A stretch of DNA of 64,000 bases from contig CBIHOZ010000006.1 in assembly GCA_966211525.1 (NCBI GenBank), positions 22,521-86,520 of the forward strand, in the 5' to 3' direction. Source of the stretch: Ohtaekwangia sp966211525. GTDB taxonomy: Bacteria > Bacteroidota > Bacteroidia > Cytophagales > Cyclobacteriaceae. The notes below the pieces were generated by a model, which was given only the letters and a program-made list of their open reading frames with translations, searched no databases and was not told the DNA's origin. Both the position numbers and the translations under genes were made by a program. Positions 34,634 to 43,724 of the stretch are shown piece after piece. Numbering within the stretch: position 1 is the first letter of the stretch; each line of letters begins with the position of its first letter.

Positions 34634-36451
34634 ATGCCCGACATCATTCAGCTATTACCCGATTCCATTGCAAACCAGATTGCTGCTGGTGAGGTTGTGC
34701 AGCGTCCGGCATCTGCTGTAAAAGAATTGATGGAGAATTCCATTGATGCCGGGGCAAAAAATATCAAGCTCATCATTAAAGAAGCCGGTAAAACTTTGTT
34801 ACAGGTGATTGATGATGGCATTGGTATGTCGGAAACCGATGCACGCATGAGCCTCGAGCGACATGCTACTTCCAAGATCCGAAAGGCTGAAGATCTTTTT
34901 GAACTGTATACCATGGGCTTTCGTGGTGAAGCGCTTGCTTCCATCGCGGCTGTGGCGCAGGTTGAATTGAAGACGCGGCCCGCAGACCAGGAGTTGGGAA
35001 CCTGTATAGTGGTGGAAGGATCGGATGTAAAAAAACAGGAGCCCGTAGCCTGCGACAAAGGAACGAGCATCAGTGTTAAAAATCTTTTCTATAATATACC
35101 CGCCCGAAGAAATTTTTTGAAGTCGAACCCGGTAGAGTTGAAGCACATTATCGATGAATTTCAGCGGCTGGCATTGGCGCACCCGGAAATTACATTCTCG
35201 TTTATTCAGAATGATGAACAGGTATATGATTTACCGGCCACCAAGCTCAGCCAACGGGTAGTAAATCTCTTTGGAAAATCGTACAAAGAACAACTCGCTA
35301 CATGCCAGGAGGAAACCGATACGGTAAAAGTAACTGGCTATGTAGGTAAGCCAGACTTTGCACGCAAAACCAGGGGCGAACAATTTTTGTTTGTGAATCG
35401 CAGGTTCATTCGCAGCAATTATCTGAACCATGCTGTGATGACGGCCTTCGAAGGATTGATTGTTGAGAACAGTTTTCCGTTCTATGTACTGTTTATTGAA
35501 ATCGATCCGAAACATATTGATGTGAATGTTCATCCTACAAAAACAGAAATCAAGTTTGATGATGAACGTGCAGTATATGCGGTAGTGCGTGCTGCTGTGC
35601 GACAGGCAATTGGTTCGCATAACTTAACACCGGCTATAGATTTCAATGCTGATGTTAATTTTATTTCGAAGCTTAACAATGCCAACAGTCAGTCGAAGCA
35701 GGTTTACTTCGAAGAACGATTCAGTACCGCGCTGCATCGCTCGAACTCCGAAAACTGGGAGAAACTATACGAGGCTCCGGAAGTGAAACCTGCGGAGATA
35801 AAACAACAGGATGTCATCGAAACATCGGGCGTGCAGACGCTGCGTTTTGAGAGTGCAATAAATCAATCTAGCCCCGCGACTGCATCAGAAGAAAAGGCTT
35901 TGTTCCAACTTCATGCGCGATACATCGTTAAACAGGTGCGGTCTGGCATGATGATTATAGAGCAACAGGCTGCACATGAACGTATACTGTTTGAAAAGTT
36001 TTTGAACCAGCTCAAAAATAAATCCGGACAAAGTCAGCAGAGTTTGTTTCCGCAGGCGATAACATTCAGTGCTGCCGATTTTGCGTTAGCGCTGGAGATG
36101 CAGCAGGAGATTGAAGCGCTGGGTTTCCGATTCGATGTGTTTGGTAAAAATACGTTGGTAGTAAATGGTGTGCCGGCCAACGTGCAGGCCGGTAACGAAA
36201 AAGAATTGTTCGAAGGATTGATCGAGCAGTTTAAAGTAAACCAGTCGGAGCTGGCGTTGCCGTTGCAGGAAAACCTGGCGCGTGCGCTGGCGAGACGTGC
36301 TTCGATTAAAACCGGACAGCCGCTGGTGCGCGAAGAGATGCAGGCGCTGGTAGATAGTTTGTTTGCGTGCTCAACATCAAACTACTCGCCGGATGGCAAA
36401 CCGACATTTTTTATTTTTGAATTGAATAAAATTGAAAGTTATTTTCGATAA
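34634..36451 (+). CDS. mutL: DNA mismatch repair protein MutL
   Basis: This 605-residue MutL has an intact GHKL ATPase head: ELMENSIDAGA, DDGIGM, the GFRGEALASIAAV lid region, and KGTSISVKNLFYNIPARRNF. A low-conservation linker spans about residues 345-420, and the dimerisation domain follows. The C-terminal endonuclease motifs are altered: DQHA is EQQA at 443-446, the ACx motif is ARRA at 553-556, and the CPHGRP motif is SPDGKP from 585. The ATP-driven matchmaker function should remain, but nicking is doubtful. The ATG at 34634 gives the normal MPDIIQLLPDSIANQIAAGE N-terminus. It is followed by two rhomboid genes on the same strand. Confidence 0.95.
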   Translation: MPDIIQLLPDSIANQIAAGEVVQRPASAVKELMENSIDAGAKNIKLIIKEAGKTLLQVIDDGIGMSETDARMSLERHATSKIRKAEDLFELYTMGFRGEALASIAAVAQVELKTRPADQELGTCIVVEGSDVKKQEPVACDKGTSISVKNLFYNIPARRNFLKSNPVELKHIIDEFQRLALAHPEITFSFIQNDEQVYDLPATKLSQRVVNLFGKSYKEQLATCQEETDTVKVTGYVGKPDFARKTRGEQFLFVNRRFIRSNYLNHAVMTAFEGLIVENSFPFYVLFIEIDPKHIDVNVHPTKTEIKFDDERAVYAVVRAAVRQAIGSHNLTPAIDFNADVNFISKLNNANSQSKQVYFEERFSTALHRSNSENWEKLYEAPEVKPAEIKQQDVIETSGVQTLRFESAINQSSPATASEEKALFQLHARYIVKQVRSGMMIIEQQAAHERILFEKFLNQLKNKSGQSQQSLFPQAITFSAADFALALEMQQEIEALGFRFDVFGKNTLVVNGVPANVQAGNEKELFEGLIEQFKVNQSELALPLQENLARALARRASIKTGQPLVREEMQALVDSLFACSTSNYSPDGKPTFFIFELNKIESYFR

Positions 36452-36498
36452 CCTCGGATAGAATACCGGGTACTACAGGATTAATTAAGATATACTAT

Positions 36499-37137
36499 AT
36501 GCTCAGACTCACACCGGTTGTTAGAAGTATCATTATTATAAATGTTATTGTATTCATAGCAGAACTGATTGCTCCTAAAATGAATTTTGGCGATTGCTTT
36601 GGTGGCGGCATGGGATACGATGTACAGAATGATATCATAACAGGATTCCTGTCGATGTGGAACACTCGCACCGATTGTTTCAGACCCTACCAGCTCTTTA
36701 CCTATATGTTTGTGCACGGAGGCTTTATGCATATATTCTTTAATATGCTTACGCTCGCCTTTATGGGGCCTATGCTGGAATCGTATTGGGGAACGAAACG
36801 TTTTACCATGTTCTATATGGTTACCGGTATTGGTGCCGGAATATTTAATATCATCGTAGATCGCTACCTGGGTGTTGGTTCTTATGGTATAATGCTGGGC
36901 GCTTCCGGTGCTATCTATGGTGTACTGATGGGGTTTGGTATGATGTTTCCGAATATGGAGATCATGCTGCTGATACCTCCTATACCGATCAAGGCAAAGT
37001 ATCTTGTTATTTTACTGGGCGGTATGAATTTCTTTATGGACAAAAGCGGAAATGTAGCACACTTCGCTCACCTGGGCGGTGTGATCTTCGCGTTCCTGCT
37101 CATTACAGCCTGGCGAAAACGGGGAGACTTGAGTTAG
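36499..37137 (+). CDS. Rhomboid-family intramembrane serine protease, first of two
   Basis: This 212-residue six-helix protein has the catalytic Ser in GASGAIYGVLMG (helix 4) and the catalytic His in HFAHLGGVIF (helix 6). HGGFMHIFFNMLTLAFMGP gives the conserved HxxxN region of helix 2. The active site therefore looks complete. Rhomboids cleave within or near transmembrane segments of other proteins; the substrate is unknown. It follows mutL by 47 bases and precedes a second rhomboid by 47 bases on the same strand. The two are clearly different in sequence and not a recent duplication. Confidence 0.9.
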   Translation: MLRLTPVVRSIIIINVIVFIAELIAPKMNFGDCFGGGMGYDVQNDIITGFLSMWNTRTDCFRPYQLFTYMFVHGGFMHIFFNMLTLAFMGPMLESYWGTKRFTMFYMVTGIGAGIFNIIVDRYLGVGSYGIMLGASGAIYGVLMGFGMMFPNMEIMLLIPPIPIKAKYLVILLGGMNFFMDKSGNVAHFAHLGGVIFAFLLITAWRKRGDLS

Positions 37138-37184
37138 AAAGCAGGGTATAATAATTTCGAAAATTGCTATAACAGCAACAGTAT

Positions 37185-38081
37185 ATGTTTGACGATTTTA
37201 AGAACGCGTTTAGCCGGTATAACAATGCACACGTGCAGTTGATCATCATCAACGTAGTGGTGTTTTTGGCAATGGCGGTGATTACGGTAGTTGCTACCAT
37301 AAGTAAGTTTCCTGAAATAGCAGAGTGGCTGCATCGGCAGGTAGCAATTCCGGCTCCCTTCATGGCCTATATAGTAAAGCCGTGGACGATCATTACGTAT
37401 GCATTTGTGCATGACCTCGGAGATATATTTCATATACTCTTTAACATGCTGTTCCTGTACTGGTTCGGTAAGTTGTTTGTGGAGTATTTGGGAAGCGACA
37501 AACTCGTTGCTGTATATGTGTTGGGAGCACTGGCCGGCGGTATAGCATATTTGTTAGTATATAACTTCATTCCGTTCTTCATGGAACGAACTCCGGGGTT
37601 GGGGATGATTGGGGCATCAGCGGCTGTATATGCTATTGTGGTTGCAACGGCTACGTTGTTACCCGACTATACCTTCTTCTTGTTGTTTCTCGGTCCGGTT
37701 AGGATTAAATATATAGCAGCGTTTTATATCATAGCGTCATTCGTAGGAACCATTTCGGCAAACGCAGGCGGAAATATAGCCCACCTCGGTGGCGCACTGA
37801 TTGGTTTTGTATATATCAAACAACTTCAGGCAGGTTCGAACTGGGGAAGCTGGGTTACAGCCACCATCGATTTCTTTAAGGGCTTATTCAAGCCGCGTCT
37901 CCGGGTAAAAGTATCGTACCGTAATGAAAATACATCGGGTAAATCTGCAGCACAACCCAAAGGTTCTTCGATTTCGCAAGCTGAGATCGATGCTATACTC
38001 GATAAGATTTCAGATGGCGGCTATGAGAGTTTAACCAAAGAGGAAAAGGATAAACTCTTCAACGCCAGCAAAAAACAATAA
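37185..38081 (+). CDS. Rhomboid-family intramembrane serine protease, second of two
   Basis: This 298-residue protein has a six-helix rhomboid core in about residues 20-215, with the catalytic Ser in GASAAVYAIVVA and the His in NIAHLGGALIGF. The Gly-x-Ser-Gly motif reads GASA, a small departure that is common in this subgroup. The HDLGDIFHILFNMLFLYWFG region fits helix 2. An additional cytosolic C-terminal tail of about 75 residues ends EIDAILDKISDGGYESLTKE, a segment widespread in Bacteroidota rhomboids and probably a docking region. It is adjacent to the first rhomboid and converges with the TPR gene, leaving only 3 bases between stop codons. Confidence 0.9.
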   Translation: MFDDFKNAFSRYNNAHVQLIIINVVVFLAMAVITVVATISKFPEIAEWLHRQVAIPAPFMAYIVKPWTIITYAFVHDLGDIFHILFNMLFLYWFGKLFVEYLGSDKLVAVYVLGALAGGIAYLLVYNFIPFFMERTPGLGMIGASAAVYAIVVATATLLPDYTFFLLFLGPVRIKYIAAFYIIASFVGTISANAGGNIAHLGGALIGFVYIKQLQAGSNWGSWVTATIDFFKGLFKPRLRVKVSYRNENTSGKSAAQPKGSSISQAEIDAILDKISDGGYESLTKEEKDKLFNASKKQ

Positions 38082-38084
38082 GCT

Positions 38085-39329
38085 TTAGCGCATTATCAAC
38101 GCGTTAGCTACCCATTGGTAAATGAGTACACCGAAGATGAATACGGTTGAAAGTACTCCCGTATCACCAGTTGCTATAAACTCATACATGGCACCTATGC
38201 CTACGAGTGCCAGTGCGATGGTATAAATAACAAGTATAGTTCGTGAACTCTGCTTTCGGGCATTGTACATGGATGAGAGCGGAATCATCATCGCTATACC
38301 GTAAATGCCAAGCATCACGAACAGAACATCTCCGGTAAATAGTGCCGTAATAAATCCGACTACACTCAATCCAAAAGCTATACCTACAAAGTTGGAGGAA
38401 CTTGTTTCGTCTTCTGTCAGCGCGTAACGTCCATATACATTCAGTCGCAGAAATAAATTGGACAGTGGCGTGATAACCCAAGTTGAAATAGCAAATGCTG
38501 TGTAGAGATATATGATCGGGTAGAGGATTACTCCAAGTTGAGGGTTGTTCTCAGCAGCGCCTCGTAATACACGAACACCTATATATAGGCCTATAATAAT
38601 CGCCCACTGCGCCTGTCCCTTAAAGTTCGAAATCCAGAATGCATACTTCAGGAAAATGCGATAAAACCAGTAACGAGCTTTCAGTCCTTCTACAAGTCCG
38701 GCTTTTGCATAGCTATAATTAGGGTTGATCTTTAGTGCCTCGCGAAAATGTTCGAGTGCTTTTTTGTGATCCCCTTTTTCCAGTAAGCTCCAACCGAGGT
38801 TGGTATGCGTTAATTCATTCTCCGGATTTTTATTTAACGCTTCCTGTATGGTTGAATAGGCTTCGTCTTTTTTATCGAGCTTGTATAGCGCAGTTGAGCG
38901 GGTGTTGAGACATTGCAAATTGTCAGGATCACTTTCGAGTCCTTTGTTAGCGTACTCAAGCGCTTCGTTCCATTCTTTCTGATTGATTTTAATGGCCGCG
39001 AGTAATCCGAAGTAATCAGCGTTGTGCGGATCGTATGCTATAGCATTACGGATAAATTTCTCCGCCTCTTTCATATTGTCGGCCTTGAAATAGAACAACG
39101 ACTGCAGGTATAGCAGGTAATCGTTATCAGGCTCGCGACCGATAGCATTCTGAATTACCTGGAGTGCTTCCTGCTGTTTATCAAGTTCTGATAAACATAT
39201 AGCGAACAACGCTAACGCAAGCGTGTTGTTCGGATCGCTTGCCAGTACAGATCGTAGCTCGGTTTCGGCATCTTTGTAACGTTGCTGGTTAACAAGCTGC
39301 TGCGCTCTTTCCAATTGCGGATTAATCAT
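38085..39329 (-). CDS. TPR protein with C-terminal membrane helices
   Basis: This 414-residue protein has an N-terminal TPR array over about residues 1-215 (six units, e.g. ALALFAICLSELDKQQEALQ, then NPENELTHTNLGWSLLEKGD). About seven hydrophobic helices follow in 230-414, for example WAIIIGLYIGVRVL. The TPR part is cytosolic and the rest sits in the inner membrane. It starts inside the stop codon of the AAA ATPase gene (ATGA overlap at 39326-39329), so the two are translationally coupled and probably act together. No family name is recognised for the membrane part. Confidence 0.75.
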   Translation of the reverse strand: MINPQLERAQQLVNQQRYKDAETELRSVLASDPNNTLALALFAICLSELDKQQEALQVIQNAIGREPDNDYLLYLQSLFYFKADNMKEAEKFIRNAIAYDPHNADYFGLLAAIKINQKEWNEALEYANKGLESDPDNLQCLNTRSTALYKLDKKDEAYSTIQEALNKNPENELTHTNLGWSLLEKGDHKKALEHFREALKINPNYSYAKAGLVEGLKARYWFYRIFLKYAFWISNFKGQAQWAIIIGLYIGVRVLRGAAENNPQLGVILYPIIYLYTAFAISTWVITPLSNLFLRLNVYGRYALTEDETSSSNFVGIAFGLSVVGFITALFTGDVLFVMLGIYGIAMMIPLSSMYNARKQSSRTILVIYTIALALVGIGAMYEFIATGDTGVLSTVFIFGVLIYQWVANALIMR

Positions 39330-40651
39330 TTCTTGATTTTTAAATACTCCAGAATTTCATCGTACAGACCTGAATCATTTGCATACAACGCGTAGTTACG
39401 AGCGGTATTAAACCATTCCTTTGTAGATGGCTTAACTTGCTTCAATGAAGCGAGCAGATCTTTGGTGCGTATAGGCTGGGGGATACCTTTCTCAAACGAC
39501 TCTCTTAATTTTTCTTCAATCGCTATATCTATTACTGCGCGCAGGTCGGCTCCCGAAAAATCAGCAGTCTGTTTTGCCAACGCAGCGTAATCAACATTAT
39601 CAAGCGGTTTATCTTTCAGCAATATTTTCAGAATGGAATTTCTTCCTTCTATATCCGGTGGCTGTACAAAAATAATCCGGTCAAATCTTCCCGGTCTTCT
39701 GAATGCACCATCGAGATGCCACGGAGCATTGGTAGCACCGAGTATAAGAACACCATCGTTGGAAGCATCAAGTCCATCCATCTCGGTAAGAAACTGGTTG
39801 ATGAGTGTCTTGCTTGAAGAATGCCGCATATCCGAGCGACTTGCTCCCAGCGCATCAATCTCATCAAAAAATAAAACGCAGGGAGTTCTTCTTCGGGCCA
39901 GTTCAAAAATCTGGTGAAGTTTACTTTCACTTTGTCCCATCCACATATCAAGTACATCATGTATACCTACCGATATAAAGCTGGCGTTGATTTGTCCTGC
40001 GGTAGCACGCGCCAGGTGAGTCTTGCCACATCCCGGAGGACCGTATAAAAGTATACCTCCGCCAACCTTTTTGCCATACGCCTTGTATAGCTCGGGGTGT
40101 AGCATCGGTTGTATGATCTTTATCTTGATCTCTTCCTTCACTTTGTTCATGCCGCCCACATCATCAAAGTTTATCGTGGGGCGTTCCATGTTACGCACTT
40201 CGCGTTCTATAGAGTCGAGCAGTTCCTCCACTTCTCCCTGGGGTGCAGACGAAGGCTTTCGCAGGTGTTGATCCAGTTCTTCATCCAGCAGCGAAGGGTT
40301 TAACTGCAACGCCTGTTTGTAGTAATCTATAGCTTTGTTGCGTTCTTCATTTCGTAGCAGCGAACGGCTTAGCAACATCAGCAGGCTTACATCGTTGGGC
40401 TTTAATTCAATGAGGTCTTCGAGTATAACAATGGCTGTGGAATACTTCTGCTGCGCAAAGTATATTTTAGCCAGACCGGATTTAGCCTGTATATTCTGCG
40501 GCTCGGCTTCGAGTACAATTTTATATTCGGCTTCTGCTTCCTGCAGCAGGTTGCTGTTCAGCAACGCTTCTGCCAGTGTTAAACGTAAGGGTATATTTTG
40601 CGGAGAGAGTTTAAGAGCTTCCCGTAAATTCTGAATGAGTTCTTCCTGCAT
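39326..40651 (-). CDS. TPR-AAA+ ATPase (VCP/katanin-like AAA module)
   Basis: This 441-residue protein has TPR-like helical repeats in about residues 1-130 (LREALKLSPQNIPLRLTLAE), then a single AAA domain. Walker A is GPPGCGKTHLARA, Walker B is CVLFFDEIDALG, and sensor 1 and the arginine fingers are in LILGATNAPWHLDGAFRRPG then RFDRIIF. The pore loop has DMWMGQSE. It resembles the D-domains of VCP and spastin-like unfoldases. The frame extends 10 codons to 40681, but the ATG at 40651 (MQEELIQNLREAL) fits best. It is the first gene of a two-gene operon with the TPR membrane protein, which may be its substrate adaptor or anchor. Confidence 0.85.
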   Translation of the reverse strand: MQEELIQNLREALKLSPQNIPLRLTLAEALLNSNLLQEAEAEYKIVLEAEPQNIQAKSGLAKIYFAQQKYSTAIVILEDLIELKPNDVSLLMLLSRSLLRNEERNKAIDYYKQALQLNPSLLDEELDQHLRKPSSAPQGEVEELLDSIEREVRNMERPTINFDDVGGMNKVKEEIKIKIIQPMLHPELYKAYGKKVGGGILLYGPPGCGKTHLARATAGQINASFISVGIHDVLDMWMGQSESKLHQIFELARRRTPCVLFFDEIDALGASRSDMRHSSSKTLINQFLTEMDGLDASNDGVLILGATNAPWHLDGAFRRPGRFDRIIFVQPPDIEGRNSILKILLKDKPLDNVDYAALAKQTADFSGADLRAVIDIAIEEKLRESFEKGIPQPIRTKDLLASLKQVKPSTKEWFNTARNYALYANDSGLYDEILEYLKIKK

Positions 40652-40734
40652 ATATGAACACAATTTGACTGAAAGATGCAAAGTTTGATCAGCTCGCGCA
40701 ATACACGGTTACAATATGTATAGTCGCGCGAGGT

Positions 40735-41781
40735 TTATGATTTATTGGCCAACTGTCCGCAGGCAGCATCTATATCTTTGCCGCGGCTCTTGCGTATGCG
40801 TGTAGTAATACCGTGGCTTTCGAGCAGGTGCATATACATGTCCAGCACTTCCGTGGAGGCCTGCTGAAATTCGCCATCATCAATCGGGTTATACTCGATG
40901 AGATTTACTTTCGAAGGAACGATCTTGCAGAACTTCAGTAACGCTTTGGCATGTTCTTCGGTATCATTGATACCTTTCCAAACAACATACTCGTAGGTAA
41001 CTTTTCGTTTTGTTTTATCATACCAGTAACGGAGTGCATCGCCTAATTCATCCAGCGGGTTGGTATCGTTGATCGGCATGATAGACGAACGTGTTTTGTC
41101 CAGCGCAGCGTGCAGTGATACAGCCAGGTTAAACTTCACACCATCATCAGCCATTTTTATAATCATCTTGGCAATGCCCACGGTAGAAACGGTGATTCGT
41201 TTCGATGCCATGTTCAATCCTTTCTGCGAAGTAATCTTGTCGATGGCAGAGATCACGTTGCTATAGTTCAGCAACGGTTCGCCCATTCCCATGAAAACTA
41301 TATTTGTGAGCGGTCGTCCAAAAAATAATTCAGCTTGTTCCTTGATGGCCACCACCTGGTCGTAAATCTCGTCAGGTGTTAAGTTACGCTGGCGTTTCAG
41401 TCGTGCTGTTGCGCAGAACTTGCACGCGAGGCTGCAACCTACCTGGGACGATACGCACGCTGTGATGCGCTTCTCCGTAGGAATGAGCACAGATTCCACC
41501 ACCATGCCATCGAAAAGCGTAACTGCATTTTTGATCGTGCCATCGGCACTGCGCTGCATGTGGTCTACCTTGATGTGATTGATGGTGAAATGTTCCTTCA
41601 GCATATCGCGAAGGCCGATGGAGAGATTCGTCATCTGGTCAAAACTCTTGGCCGCTTTATTCCAGAGCCACTCGTAAACCTGTTGAGCCCGGAATGCTTT
41701 TTCTCCATGCTGCACGAAAAATTCCTTTAATTCGTCCAGTTTAAGCTTTCGTATATCGCGTTTAGAAACTGTCTCCACCAT
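40735..41781 (-). CDS. rlmN: 23S rRNA A2503 / tRNA A37 C2-methyltransferase, radical SAM
   Basis: This 348-residue radical-SAM methyltransferase methylates C2 of A2503 in 23S rRNA and of A37 in some tRNAs. The [4Fe-4S] motif is C116-x3-C120-x2-C123 in GCSLACKFCATA. The SAM-binding GMGEPLLNY segment follows, and the second catalytic cysteine is in IDAACGQLANK at the C-terminus. Family-typical RQVYEWL-like text (AQQVYEWLWNKA) lies near the N-terminus. The frame reaches 41802, but the ATG at 41781 gives the conserved opening, and a TACCTTTG box sits just upstream at 41790-41797, overlapping the longer version. Confidence 0.95.
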   Translation of the reverse strand: MVETVSKRDIRKLKLDELKEFFVQHGEKAFRAQQVYEWLWNKAAKSFDQMTNLSIGLRDMLKEHFTINHIKVDHMQRSADGTIKNAVTLFDGMVVESVLIPTEKRITACVSSQVGCSLACKFCATARLKRQRNLTPDEIYDQVVAIKEQAELFFGRPLTNIVFMGMGEPLLNYSNVISAIDKITSQKGLNMASKRITVSTVGIAKMIIKMADDGVKFNLAVSLHAALDKTRSSIMPINDTNPLDELGDALRYWYDKTKRKVTYEYVVWKGINDTEEHAKALLKFCKIVPSKVNLIEYNPIDDGEFQQASTEVLDMYMHLLESHGITTRIRKSRGKDIDAACGQLANKS

Positions 41782-41789
41782 AACGGGTG

Positions 41790-41797
41790 CAAAGGTA
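41790..41797 (-). promoter_or_regulatory. Candidate -7 box for rlmN (TACCTTTG)
   Basis: The minus strand reads TACCTTTG, eight bases before the ATG ending at 41781, implying a message with almost no leader. No -33 match is found. Confidence 0.4.
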
Positions 41798-41872
41798 CGC
41801 AAGAAAAATATTAACCTTTCATCTGTGTAGGATTCTGGCGCGAATCAAAATCTACAGATCAACGTTTTTGTT

Positions 41873-42040
41873 TTATATAATCCCTGATGATTTTTTGAAT
41901 TCATCCGCTGTATAAATTCTTCCGGCTTTTATGTCTTCCTCAGCTTTTAATGCGCTTGCAATCGCTGCTTCTTCGGCTTTCAACAATCGTTCGATCATCA
42001 CTTCCCGTTCTGCTTTTTTAAGCTCTTCGTTGCTGTCCAT
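41873..42040 (-). CDS. Small antitoxin-like protein, apparently without a toxin
   Basis: This 55-residue acidic helical peptide (MDSNEELKKAEREVMIERLL) ends EEDIKAGRIYTADEFKKSSG. The C-terminal E-D-I-K-A-G-R-x-Y-T-x-D-E-F pattern is typical of the toxin-binding tail of small antitoxins paired with RelE/ParE-type toxins. No toxin follows; the next gene in this direction is rlmN. It may be a relic of a toxin-antitoxin pair or a stand-alone regulator. It lies 13 bases downstream of the lipocalin-like gene on the same strand. Confidence 0.5.
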   Translation of the reverse strand: MDSNEELKKAEREVMIERLLKAEEAAIASALKAEEDIKAGRIYTADEFKKSSGII

Positions 42041-42053
42041 GTTTTCAGAAATA

Positions 42054-42494
42054 TCATTTTATTCTCACAAAAATTTTGGTCTCGCATGCGCGCGATGCGT
42101 TGGAAATGATCAGAGAATCGGCTTCAAATTTCTCTACGGTAAAGCTCTCCAGTATGGTACGTGATTTTTTATCCAGAAAATAGAGCGCATCACCATTAAA
42201 CTTATACAGCAGCGATTTCGAATTGTAAGATTTACTTTTACTCACAATACGCGTACTCTCTTCGGCTACATTTTTTTCTTTGAACTGAATTACCTGCGGT
42301 GTAGCACCCGACATACTTTTCATGTCATCAACAACTTCTTCTATACCGGTCTCTTCATTGCTGTCCAGGTTTTCATCCAGGCAACTGGTTTGTTTAACGA
42401 GTTGCCATTTGCCAATAATAGATTGCGCGTGGGATGTAGCATAACTTGAGCATACAGCAAGGGCTACCATGAAAAGGGCTATACGAGCATTCAT
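42054..42494 (-). CDS. Secreted lipocalin-like protein
   Basis: This 146-residue protein has a signal peptide (MNARIALFMVALAVCSSYA, cleaved near SHA). The mature part opens SIIGKWQLVKQTSC, matching the GxW start of lipocalin-like Bacteroidota proteins. Alternating strands follow (ALYFLDKKSRTILESFTVEK). Two cysteines are present (in TSCLDEN and SRACETK) and could form a disulfide bond. Ligand and role are unknown. The middle acidic stretch (DSNEETGIEEVVDDMKSMSG) looks like an inserted loop. Confidence 0.65.
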   Translation of the reverse strand: MNARIALFMVALAVCSSYATSHAQSIIGKWQLVKQTSCLDENLDSNEETGIEEVVDDMKSMSGATPQVIQFKEKNVAEESTRIVSKSKSYNSKSLLYKFNGDALYFLDKKSRTILESFTVEKFEADSLIISNASRACETKIFVRIK

Positions 42495-42616
42495 AAAACG
42501 TCAGGTTTATATCACAATTTACTCAAAATTTAGGCCACACGCTTTCATCATCGATACAGCTTTTGAAAACTCACTTTATTGCGCGAAATTCCGGCCCTTC
42601 AGAAAGCTAAATCAAT

Positions 42617-43693
42617 ATGACAAAAAGTAACGCAATTGTACTTACCGGTGGATTCCTCGACACCGGCAGCTCTAAGACTGCGCACGGATTGATCCGCGGC
42701 ACAGATCGCTTTACGATCGTTGGCGTCATCGACAGTAAACATCCGGGTAAAGATGCCGGTGAAGTACTGGACGGACGTAAACGAAATATTCCGATCTATG
42801 CATCCATCGCTGATTTTGTGAAGAATGCTCCTGTAAAAGCTACACATTGTGTAGTGGGCGTTGCTACCAAAGGCGGTGTAATTCCTGATTCACTTCGGGC
42901 GCTGCTCAAAGAGGCATTGGATAGCGGGTATAACCTGGTGAACGGTTTACATGAATATGTATCGGATATACCGGAGCTGGCTGACCTCGCGAAACAAAAA
43001 GGACTTGAAATTATTGATGTTCGTAAACCTAAAAAATTCAGAGACCTTCATTTCTGGACTGGCAAAATAAAAGAAGTGAAGTGTCCGAAGATTGCTGTGT
43101 TGGGAACCGACTGCGCTTTGGGTAAACGTACAACCACACGATTTCTCGTAGAGGCTATGCGCAAAGCCGGCTATAAGGCGGAGATGATCTATACCGGCCA
43201 AACCGGTTGGATGCAAGGCGCTAAATATGGTTTTGTTTTCGATTCGACCCTGAATGATTTCATATCCGGTGAGATGGAGCATGCCGTTGTAACCTGCTAC
43301 AACGAAGAGAAACCGGATATCATTTTTATTGAAGGACAATCATCGCTACGTAACCCGAGCGGACCCGCAGGAGCGGAGTGGATTGTTTCGGCGGATGTCG
43401 ATGCCGTTGTGTTGCAACATAATCCCGCCCGCAAGCAGTATAAAGACATGGAATATTATCCCGCCTATATAGCCGATCCAAAAGATGAGATCGAACTCAT
43501 TCGTATATATGGCGCACCGACGGTAGCAGTTACGATCAACACAGCAAAAATGACGGAGCAGGATGCTCGAACGTATGCACAGCAATATGAAGCACAACTC
43601 GGTATACCCGTAGTACTTCCGCTGGAAGATGGTGTGGATGGACTGGTACCTGTGTTTGAAACGCTGATCAAGAAAAGTCTTGCGCAGGTTTAA
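42617..43693 (+). CDS. dgcN: DUF1611 protein, DgcN-type N-acyltransferase
   Basis: This 358-residue protein has an N-terminal Rossmann-like domain (NAIVLTGGFLDTGSSKTAHG) and a C-terminal P-loop-like domain whose loop is LGTDCALGKRTTTRFLVEAM (about residues 160-180). DUF1611 proteins paired with an enolase-superfamily racemase have been described as DgcN, a D-glutamate N-acetyltransferase. The next gene is the matching racemase, 31 bases away, which supports that reading. The pathway would turn D-glutamate into N-acetyl-L-glutamate. Recycling of peptidoglycan D-Glu is an alternative source of substrate. The start is ATG at 42617. Confidence 0.8.
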   Translation: MTKSNAIVLTGGFLDTGSSKTAHGLIRGTDRFTIVGVIDSKHPGKDAGEVLDGRKRNIPIYASIADFVKNAPVKATHCVVGVATKGGVIPDSLRALLKEALDSGYNLVNGLHEYVSDIPELADLAKQKGLEIIDVRKPKKFRDLHFWTGKIKEVKCPKIAVLGTDCALGKRTTTRFLVEAMRKAGYKAEMIYTGQTGWMQGAKYGFVFDSTLNDFISGEMEHAVVTCYNEEKPDIIFIEGQSSLRNPSGPAGAEWIVSADVDAVVLQHNPARKQYKDMEYYPAYIADPKDEIELIRIYGAPTVAVTINTAKMTEQDARTYAQQYEAQLGIPVVLPLEDGVDGLVPVFETLIKKSLAQV

Positions 43694-43724
43694 CCTATAA
43701 ATTCGATTCTCAAATTAACGATAC

